Shown piece after piece: positions 46,052-53,009 of a stretch of 64,000 nucleotides of DNA; position 1 is the stretch's first letter, and each line of letters opens with the position of its first letter. A program made the position numbers and the translations under genes. Source of the DNA: Desulfurobacteriaceae bacterium. Lineage in GTDB: Bacteria > Aquificota > Aquificia > Desulfurobacteriales > Desulfurobacteriaceae. Location: the NCBI GenBank assembly GCA_027051905.1, contig JALUGO010000007.1, positions 112,823 through 176,822 on the forward strand, read 5' to 3'. The notes beneath the pieces were generated by a model. The model ran no database searches, had not been told where the DNA came from, and worked only from the letters and a program-made list of their open reading frames with translations.

Positions 46052-46863
46052 GTGGCCTTTTAGTTGTTCTATATCATAGAGTTCACCCTGAATTTGGTGT
46101 TCATCCTGAAGTCTTTAGAAAACAGATAGAGTTTTTGTCTGCTAAGTTGAAAACTATTTCCCTTAACGGTTTGGAAAATTCAGGTAGGTTTTCTGCTCTT
46201 GTTACGTTTGATGACGGTTTTTACGATTTCTTTGTTTATGCCTATCCAATTTTAAAGAAGTATCAGGTTCCGGCCGTTATTTTTGTGTCTCCTGAGAGGG
46301 TTCTGAACAGTGAAGAAGTCAGGAATTCTTCGGAGTTTTCAGATGTTCCAACTCCTGAGGCTTTTAAAAGGTCTTTTTTAAAGGGCGATAACTCGGCTTT
46401 CCTTTCCTGGGGGGAGCTCCGCCTCATTTCATCAGAAGGGCTTGTCTCCGTTCAGTCCCACGCCCTAACCCACAGGGCTGCCCTTGGAAGGGGAAAACCC
46501 TACAAGCCGCTGAACGACTGGAGAATCTATTCTCTGCCAAAAGATATAAGGAAAAACATTAAACCAGGAACGGAGCTGACAAGTATTCTAATTGCAGATA
46601 AGAGAGAGGCGGAAAGGGAGCTCTCCCTCTCAAAGTCCATTTTGGAGGAAAAACTTGGAAAGGAGGTAAATGCTATCGCCTGGCCCTGGGGAATTTACGA
46701 CAAGGAGCTTGTAGAAATGGCAAAGAGGATAGGCTACAGGTTCTGCTTCACAACTGAAAGGGGCTGGAACAGAGGGAATTTGTGCCGTATAAAGAGGCTT
46801 GCAGTTGGCGAGAAAAAGAGTATGTTCTGGTTTAAAACCCGATCACTTCTCTACGCCCTTTAG
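46048..46863 (+). CDS. Polysaccharide deacetylase family protein (NodB type)
   Basis: 271 residues. Metal/catalytic motif VTFDDGFYDF near residue 50, SHALTHRA (His-x3-His) near 139, and a C-terminal AWPWGIYDKELVEMAKRIGY. NodB-type enzymes remove N-acetyl groups from cell-surface glycans. The first 340 bases are AT-rich, whereas from about 46390 base use and a GGAGCTCC site match the host genome, as if the gene were a recombinant of two alleles. It sits between a GT4 and the MsbA-like gene. Confidence 0.9.
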   Translation: MSGLLVVLYHRVHPEFGVHPEVFRKQIEFLSAKLKTISLNGLENSGRFSALVTFDDGFYDFFVYAYPILKKYQVPAVIFVSPERVLNSEEVRNSSEFSDVPTPEAFKRSFLKGDNSAFLSWGELRLISSEGLVSVQSHALTHRAALGRGKPYKPLNDWRIYSLPKDIRKNIKPGTELTSILIADKREAERELSLSKSILEEKLGKEVNAIAWPWGIYDKELVEMAKRIGYRFCFTTERGWNRGNLCRIKRLAVGEKKSMFWFKTRSLLYAL

Positions 46864-46871
46864 GAGAGGCT

Positions 46872-48602
46872 GTGAAGAACTTTCCGTTCTGGCTTTTTAA
46901 ATACTTAAAACCGTTAAAGCTTTTGGTTCTAATTGTACTGATTACCCTCATCCTCAACGCTGCCCTCACTTCCTACCTTGCCTACTTCGTTAAGGTTGTT
47001 GTCAACTCGGTCTTCGTTGAGAAAGACGCCCACATGGTTAAGCTGGTTCCGATTATTCTGGTTCTCCTTGTCTTCTTTAAGGGAGTTGTCTTCTTTGTCA
47101 ACTACTACTCAATGGCCTACATAGGCCAGAGGGTTATTGCTTCTCTGAGGGAGGAGCTCTACACCAAAATAATCTCGCTTCCCTTAGAGAATTTCCTGAA
47201 AGAGCCGCCGGGAACTTTTGTCTCAAGAGTTATAAACGACACCTCTCTTCTTCAGGACTTTACAAGCCGTCAGGTTGCGACATTTATCAGGAACTTGTTA
47301 ACGGCCATTGGCCTTATCGGAGTTGTCTTCTACCAAGACTTTCAGTTGGCCGTTATCGGTTTCTTGGGTCTTCCGCTCGTGGGTTACGTTATCTCAAGAA
47401 TTGGAAAGAGGATAAAACGCTATACAGACAGGATGCAAGATAGGTTGGCAGTTATAACCGGCCATCTCTTTGACGCCGTTAAGAACATTCGTGAGATTAA
47501 GCTCTTTGGGCTTGAAGAAAGGTTTTCCAAAGTTTTCGCAAAAGATAATCTCAGGTATTTAAAAGAGTTTATGAAGGTTAAAAAAGTTGAAGGAATATAT
47601 CCGCCCATTGTTGAGCTGACGGGAGCTCTCCTCGTAGGTTTTCTCGTCTTCTACGGCGGAAGCAGAGTTTTAAACGGAGAGACAACGGCAGGGGCTTTCT
47701 TCTCATTTATTATCGCTCTTATAATGGCCTACGAGCCCATAAGGAAGCTTGGACAGAACTACAACAAAATTCAGCAGTCTATAACCGTTGCAGAGAGAGT
47801 TAAAAAAATCTTAGACCTGCCGGATGAGTATTCCATTAAAGACGGCCACTTAGAACTGGAGGAGCCTATTGGGGAGCTCCGTGTAGAAAACCTCTCTTTT
47901 ACCTATCCCGGCTCAGACAAAAAGGTTCTTGACTTTGTTAGCTGTTCATTCGTTCGCGGGAAGAAATACGCAATAGTCGGGAAATCTGGAAGCGGAAAAA
48001 CGACATTTGTCAACCTGATTCCAAGGTTCTACGACCCAACAGGCGGAACGATTTACGTAAACGGGATTGACTACAGAGAGCTGAAGCTCCTTCCATACAG
48101 AAAAAGGTTGGGAGTTGTCTCTCAGGAGATAATTCTCTTCAGGGGAACTCTAAAGGAGAACATTGCCATAGGGAAACCCGACGCCACGATGGAAGAGATT
48201 GTTGAGGCTGCAAAGATTGCCTGTATCCACGACTTTATAGTTTCGCTACCCGATGGCTACGACACCCTTATAGGAGAGGGGGGAATTCAGCTCTCAGGCG
48301 GCCAGAGGCAGAGGATAGCCATTGCAAGGGCTGTTTTAAAAGACCCTGATGTTCTCATACTTGATGAGGCAACAAGCGCCCTTGACTCAGAGACCGAAAA
48401 GGCCATCCAGCAGGCGATAGATGAGAAGTTCAGAGACAGAATCCTCATAACCGTTGCCCACAGGCTCTCAACAGTTCTAAACAGCGATGAGATTCTCTTT
48501 ATGAGAGACGGAAAGCTTGTAGAAAAGGGGAGCCACAGGGAGCTCTACGAGAAACTCCCAGACTATAGACGACTGGTAGATTTACAGTTTCTCGTTAATT
48601 AG
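46872..48602 (+). CDS. msbA: MsbA-like ABC exporter (lipid A-core flippase)
   Basis: 576 residues from GTG after TAGGAG. Six-helix transmembrane domain (1-320), then the nucleotide-binding domain: Walker A GKSGSGKTTFVNLIPRF, Q-loop VSQEIILFRGTLKENIA, signature LSGGQRQRIAIARAVL, Walker B VLILDEATSALDSETE. It flips lipid A or lipid-linked glycans across the inner membrane. Native-looking base use. The 3' end overlaps the convergent GT9 gene by 21 bases. Confidence 0.93.
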   Translation: MKNFPFWLFKYLKPLKLLVLIVLITLILNAALTSYLAYFVKVVVNSVFVEKDAHMVKLVPIILVLLVFFKGVVFFVNYYSMAYIGQRVIASLREELYTKIISLPLENFLKEPPGTFVSRVINDTSLLQDFTSRQVATFIRNLLTAIGLIGVVFYQDFQLAVIGFLGLPLVGYVISRIGKRIKRYTDRMQDRLAVITGHLFDAVKNIREIKLFGLEERFSKVFAKDNLRYLKEFMKVKKVEGIYPPIVELTGALLVGFLVFYGGSRVLNGETTAGAFFSFIIALIMAYEPIRKLGQNYNKIQQSITVAERVKKILDLPDEYSIKDGHLELEEPIGELRVENLSFTYPGSDKKVLDFVSCSFVRGKKYAIVGKSGSGKTTFVNLIPRFYDPTGGTIYVNGIDYRELKLLPYRKRLGVVSQEIILFRGTLKENIAIGKPDATMEEIVEAAKIACIHDFIVSLPDGYDTLIGEGGIQLSGGQRQRIAIARAVLKDPDVLILDEATSALDSETEKAIQQAIDEKFRDRILITVAHRLSTVLNSDEILFMRDGKLVEKGSHRELYEKLPDYRRLVDLQFLVN

Positions 48603-49496
48603 TTCCTCAATGGCTTCTTCAACTTTTTCTACTTCTGGAAAACTATCTTTTGAATGCACTTCTCTTATCCAATCTTTTCTGGGAAACCATCCGGTATGTT
48701 TTTTTGTTATCACTACAGTTTTTGTCCGGCAAGCTATAGATAAATGGGAACCAAATGATTCAAATCCGATAAATAATTTGCTTTTTTTGATAATAAATGC
48801 AGATTCTCCTATTCTAAGCACTTTTTTAGGGATGAATACGGGAGTTTTAATTAAACTTTTAAGCGATAGTATCTTGCTTTCCTCACCGGGACCGTATAGT
48901 ATGGCTGCTGGTAACCTGTATTTGTGATAGATAAACTCAACTACCTGGGATAGGTTTCTGTAATCCCATATCCTGTCTTCTCTTCGTGAGGTGGGAATTA
49001 ATGTTATGTAGGGGTTACTGAAGGGCAGAGCAGTTTCAAGGAAATTAAAAAACTCAGGCAGGTAGTTTTGTGGATTGTTCAATTTGATATTTAAAGCTTC
49101 CAGCAGTTTTAGTCTTTCCCATACGGTATAACCTCTGTTCTCCCACTCTACAGTTCTGTTATATGGCCAGTTCTTGTAGGGTTTTCTAAAGGCTATCCTG
49201 AGGGGAGCTCCCGAAAAGAACGTTAGCCTCTGAGACCTTCCCGTCCTCTGAACATCAATAACCGCGTTATACTTTTCTTTTCTGATGATTGATAGGGTGC
49301 GGAACTCTCCTAAACCTCCCTCTTTAAGAGGTATGATTCTGTCTATGTAAGGGTTTCCCTTTAAGATTTCACTACCCACCGGGGAGGTTAGAAAATGAAC
49401 CTCACATTTCTTCAGATTTTCTTTGAGAGCTTTTGCAAGGGGGGATGAGAGGAGAACATCTCCAAGCTGACGGAGTTGTATTATTAGCGCTTTCAT
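48582..49496 (-). CDS. GT9 heptosyltransferase-like protein
   Basis: 304 residues. MKALIIQLRQLGDVLLSSPL is the GT9 start, followed by YNAVIDVQRTGRSQRLTFFSG, the nucleotide-sugar binding part near LFIGFESFGSHLSIA, and a shifted HTGWFPR segment. It adds heptose to the LPS inner core, fitting hldD. The end half (48600-49150) is AT-rich, the start half more native and with GGAGCTCC at 49204. Divergent from the next GT4 across 62 bases holding two copies of TCCTAAATTT. Confidence 0.88.
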   Translation of the reverse strand: MKALIIQLRQLGDVLLSSPLAKALKENLKKCEVHFLTSPVGSEILKGNPYIDRIIPLKEGGLGEFRTLSIIRKEKYNAVIDVQRTGRSQRLTFFSGAPLRIAFRKPYKNWPYNRTVEWENRGYTVWERLKLLEALNIKLNNPQNYLPEFFNFLETALPFSNPYITLIPTSRREDRIWDYRNLSQVVEFIYHKYRLPAAILYGPGEESKILSLKSLIKTPVFIPKKVLRIGESAFIIKKSKLFIGFESFGSHLSIACRTKTVVITKKHTGWFPRKDWIREVHSKDSFPEVEKVEEAIEELINEKL

Positions 49497-49558
49497 TTCT
49501 TATCCTGATTTCCTAAATTTAAAATTCAATATCCTAAATTTTACTTCATGGAGAGGAT

Positions 49559-50641
49559 ATGAAGATTCTTCAGGCTACCACAGCTCGTGGTTGGAGTGGA
49601 GGAACAGAACAGTGTTTACTTCTGGCCAAGTATATGAACAAACTAGGAGTTAAAACAGATATCCTTTGTTTTAAAGGAACAGAACTCGAAAGAAGAGCTA
49701 GAGAATTAGAAATTAGAGTTCGATATTTTCCTAATACAAGGAAGTTCAGTATTTCTGAAGCTAGAGTTTTGGCTGATGTAGTTTCAGAATATGATTTGGT
49801 AAATACTCATATCCCCAAGGCTCACTGGTTTGTTTGGTTTTCTTTATTCTTTACGAAAAAAAGACCGAAACTGGTTTATACTAGAAGAGTGCATTACCCT
49901 ATTTCTAAATTGTCTTTGTTGACAAAATATAAATTCTTTACAGCTGGAATAATTGCTGTTTCTCCTAAAATTGATGAATGGCTTAGGCAGTTTTCCTTTA
50001 TAAGAGATAAAGTTCACTATATTCCTTCTGGGGTTGAATTAGACAGATTTTCTCCTGATGTTGAAAGCACTTTAAGGGAAGACGTTGGAATTCCAGAGGG
50101 AGCTCTTGTGTTTACCAATGTTGCAAACTTTTCAGAAATTAAAGGTCATTTTGTTCTTTTACCAGCTTTCAGAAAGTTTTTGGAAATTACTGGAAGGAAA
50201 GATGTTTATCTGCTTTTAGTAGGTAGAGATACAGATTCTGAAAAAGCTAAATGTTTAATAGAAGAACTGGGACTTACTGGTAAAGTAATTCCTTTGGGAT
50301 TTCGAAGAGATGTGCCCCAAATTTTGAAAGCTACAGATGTTTTTGTTTTTCCTTCTTTAAATGAAGGTATAGCTGGTTCTCTGCTTCAGGCAATGGCTAT
50401 GAAAAAGCTTGTTGTTGCTTCTAATGTTGGGGGAATTGAGAGTTATCTGAGACATATGGAAAATGGGATAGCTATTAAACCGGGGGATGAGAGATCCCTT
50501 ATTGATGGATTGTTTCTTGCTATTGAAAATCTTGATAATGAGAAACTCAGAGAAGAAGCAAGGAAAACAGCTCAGGATTTTGATATAAAACAGGTAACTG
50601 AAAAAACTTTGAAGCTTTACGAAAAAATATTGAGTAGCTAA
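49559..50641 (+). CDS. GT4 family glycosyltransferase
   Basis: 360 residues. N-terminal TTARGWSGGTEQCLLLAKYM, then VHYIPSGVELDRFSPDVEST, FTNVANFSEIKGHFVLLPAF, and donor motif FPSLNEGIAGSLLQAMAMKK. Close to lipopolysaccharide 1,2-GlcNAc- or heptose-region transferases by pattern. Strongly AT-rich with many AGA codons; the AT-rich block stops near 50.68 kb at the remains of the sugar dehydrogenase. Confidence 0.9.
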   Translation: MKILQATTARGWSGGTEQCLLLAKYMNKLGVKTDILCFKGTELERRARELEIRVRYFPNTRKFSISEARVLADVVSEYDLVNTHIPKAHWFVWFSLFFTKKRPKLVYTRRVHYPISKLSLLTKYKFFTAGIIAVSPKIDEWLRQFSFIRDKVHYIPSGVELDRFSPDVESTLREDVGIPEGALVFTNVANFSEIKGHFVLLPAFRKFLEITGRKDVYLLLVGRDTDSEKAKCLIEELGLTGKVIPLGFRRDVPQILKATDVFVFPSLNEGIAGSLLQAMAMKKLVVASNVGGIESYLRHMENGIAIKPGDERSLIDGLFLAIENLDNEKLREEARKTAQDFDIKQVTEKTLKLYEKILSS

Positions 50642-50683
50642 ATTGTTGGCTTTTTGGGATTTTATTTCTAGGAATTGGGAATT

Positions 50684-51707
50684 CTTATGAGCATGAAATT
50701 CCTGACATTCGGCCATTAAAGGCTGCAACAAGAACTGTTGGAAAGAACCTCTCCGAGGGAAGCGTTGTTGTTTATGAGTCAACTGTTTACCTGGAGAGGA
50801 GATCTGCGTTCCCATTTTAGAGGCTGAAAGCGGCCTGAAGTGGAAAGAGGGCTTTCACGTTGGTTACTCTCCTGAAAGGGTTAACCCGGGAGATAAAGAG
50901 CACACAATAGATAAAATCGTTAAAATTGTATCCGGCGATACTCCAGAGGTGGCGGAGCTCCTTAAAAACGTCTACAGCTCTGTGATAACCGCAGGGGTTC
51001 ACGTTGCTCCAAACATAAAGACTGCTGAGGCTGCAAAGGTTATTGAGAACACACAGAGGGACTTAAACATTGCCCTTATGAATGAGTTAGCCCTTATCTT
51101 CCACAGAATGGGAATAGACACCAGAGACGTTCTTGAGGCTGCTTGAACCAAGTGGAACTTTTTAAAGTTTGAACCGGGGCTTGTTGGCGGCCACTGTATC
51201 GGCGTTGACCCTTACTACCTGACCTTTAAGGCTCAGGAGGTCGGTTACCACCCGGAGGTTATTCTGGCTGGCCGCAGGATAAACGACTCAATGGGTAAGT
51301 TCGTTGCAGAGAATGCCGTTAAGCTGATGATTAAGGAGGGGAAGCAGATACTTGGTGCAAAGGTTCTCATAATGGGAATAACCTTTAAGGAGAACGTTCC
51401 AGATGTTCGCAACTCCCGGGTTATAGATATATACGAGGAGCTCCTCTCGTATGGAGTTAAACCCTTCGTTTACGACCCTGTTGCAGACAGAGAGGAGGTT
51501 AAGAGGGAGTATGGAATAGAGCTTATTGAGAGGCCGCAAGAAGGAGTTCCCTACGACGCAGTAATCGTTGCCGTTAAGCACGATGAGTTCAGAAAATTTT
51601 CTCCAGATTTCTTTTCTTCCCTCTGCAGAACAAAGCCCATTCTTCTTGATGTTAAAGGAGTCTACGACAGGGAAAGGTTTAAAAACATTATCCTCTGGAG
51701 GTTGTAG
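50684..51707 (+). pseudogene. Decayed nucleotide-sugar dehydrogenase (UDP-ManNAc/GlcNAc dehydrogenase type)
   Basis: Fragments across frames match the Vi/WbpA-type UDP-N-acetylhexosamine dehydrogenase: [18 protein letters not shown], then (shifted at about 50790) [54 protein letters not shown] and GITFKENVPDVRNSRVID. Defects: the N-terminal Rossmann domain (roughly 100 residues) is missing at the AT-rich boundary, a frame change near 50790, and TGA at 51144-51146 where the conserved Gly of EAAGTKW should be. It contains two GGAGCTCC, so the remnant looks native. The intact enzyme would make UDP-uronate sugars for O-antigen. Confidence 0.9.
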
Positions 51708-52161
51708 AGAAAAGCGTTTTCTTCAGAAACTTTACAAATTCTGGCGCCTCTTTTTCGGCTTTAAGTGGAATTTTCAGCCCGTCGGACGATAGATAGACGG
51801 CAAACTTTACAACTTTCCCTTTTATACCGAGCCAGATGAACTCCTTTTTAAAGAATCTGGAGACATCTATTTCCTGGTTGGATGTGAGGATTAATGCCAT
51901 ACAGGAGAGGTAGTGGTCTGGCGGAACTTCCAGAAAGTTCTGACTCTCTTTCAAAAATTTAGAGAAAACCTCTTCTGCTTCTTCTTGATTCTTAACGTTT
52001 TTCCCAAAAACGTAATAGCTGTTAACGATTTCGTAGTCTTTCAGAAACAGGGTTTCATGGACTATTTTTGTTGTCAGTTTACCGTAGAAAGCATAATTGC
52101 TGAAAGGTTCCTGCCACTGGCCAAACTTTTTAAAAGTTTCCCTTAAACCTCTATTTAACAA
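51688..52161 (-). CDS. Protein of unknown function
   Basis: 157 residues, soluble, charged, with no motif recognised (FLEVPPDHYLSCMALIL, EFIWLGIKGKVVKFAVYL). It overlaps the FtsB-like gene by 11 bases and converges on the decayed dehydrogenase by 20 bases, so it belongs to the TPR-DUF507-FtsB-like operon. Its size and mixed helices give no further hint. Confidence 0.65.
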   Translation of the reverse strand: MLNRGLRETFKKFGQWQEPFSNYAFYGKLTTKIVHETLFLKDYEIVNSYYVFGKNVKNQEEAEEVFSKFLKESQNFLEVPPDHYLSCMALILTSNQEIDVSRFFKKEFIWLGIKGKVVKFAVYLSSDGLKIPLKAEKEAPEFVKFLKKTLFSTTSRG

Positions 52162-52453
52162 AGAGGATTACCTCTTCGTCTTTCTTGCCCTTTACGAGCA
52201 TTTCCCGGGCCAGTTTTTCGTAGTAGAAGCTGCTGTTTTCCTTCAGGGCAAAGAGCTTCTCTTTTAGAACCTCGTTCTGGAACTTCCAGTAGTCTGCTTC
52301 TCTCTTCAGCCTCTCCGAGGTTTTCCTTAGCTGGCGGAGCTCCTTTACAGAGTTTTTACCTAAGAAATAACTATAACCGAACCAGGGGATAACGACAGCC
52401 CAGAGGAGGAAAAGTGGCCACAGCTTACACTTCAGACTCCGATTCCGGTTCAA
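52151..52453 (-). CDS. FtsB/DivIC-like septum protein
   Basis: 100 residues from TTG 52453. Short cytoplasmic tail, one transmembrane helix (LWPLFLLWAVVIPWFGYSYF), then a coiled coil to about residue 75 and a C-terminal LAREMLVKGKKDEEVILFVK as in FtsB/DivIC. These proteins bridge FtsL and FtsQ in the divisome. The start overlaps the DUF507 gene by 29 bases and has no clear ribosome binding site. Confidence 0.75.
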   Translation of the reverse strand: MNRNRSLKCKLWPLFLLWAVVIPWFGYSYFLGKNSVKELRQLRKTSERLKREADYWKFQNEVLKEKLFALKENSSFYYEKLAREMLVKGKKDEEVILFVK

Positions 52454-53009
52454 CCAGTCCCCTCTCTATAAGCTCTTCGTTGTAGTAGCGTCTATAAAGG
52501 GCATACCATTCGGGAGTTCCCTCGTATATGGGTCTTGAGTGGGAGGCAATCTTTTCCCTTATCTTTTCGTCTATTTCTCTTCTGAGCTTTGCAATTTCTT
52601 CAAAGGATTTAACAATAGCTCCTCTTATCACTCCCCTCTCTTCGGTGTAGTCAAGGCTCTCGTCTGTCAATATCAGCTTCAAAACTTTTCCTGCGAGGTA
52701 GTTGGCTTTTTCCCTTGAGAGTGGGCTTCCTATAACAGGTATCCCCCGCTCTTTTGCTAACTTCTCCTTAATCAGCTTTCTCGCCTTGTGGAGGGAGACG
52801 CCCCTGTAAAGAACCTCTTCGCTGTTTTCCTGTATTATCCTCTCCGCTTCCTCCTCAAGCTCCTTCTCAGTTTTGTAGTCTTCATACAGGATGTGGTAAA
52901 CCTTTTCTCTGAACTCTTCGGGGTTATCGGCTATAACGAGCTCTTTGTTGATGAGGTTGTCTACTATTCTGTCGGCCAGAAGTTTAAGGAAGCGGTGCTT
53001 TTTAGCCAT
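52425..53009 (-). CDS. DUF507-like protein
   Basis: 194 residues from the second ATG (53009), which has GGAGG at proper distance. Helical and charged, with two related halves: ADRIVDNLINKELV and ANYLAGKVLKLILTDESLD, each a DUF507 pattern. C-terminal EGTPEWYALYRRYYNEELIERG. DUF507 proteins are common in Aquificota and related phyla and remain uncharacterised. It overlaps the TPR gene stop by one base. Confidence 0.72.
   Translation of the reverse strand: MAKKHRFLKLLADRIVDNLINKELVIADNPEEFREKVYHILYEDYKTEKELEEEAERIIQENSEEVLYRGVSLHKARKLIKEKLAKERGIPVIGSPLSREKANYLAGKVLKLILTDESLDYTEERGVIRGAIVKSFEEIAKLRREIDEKIREKIASHSRPIYEGTPEWYALYRRYYNEELIERGLVEPESESEV

Noticed and set aside
51144..51146. In-frame TGA read as selenocysteine
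   Set aside because: The position corresponds to a conserved glycine in the dehydrogenase family, there is no evidence of a SECIS element, and the gene has other disabling changes.
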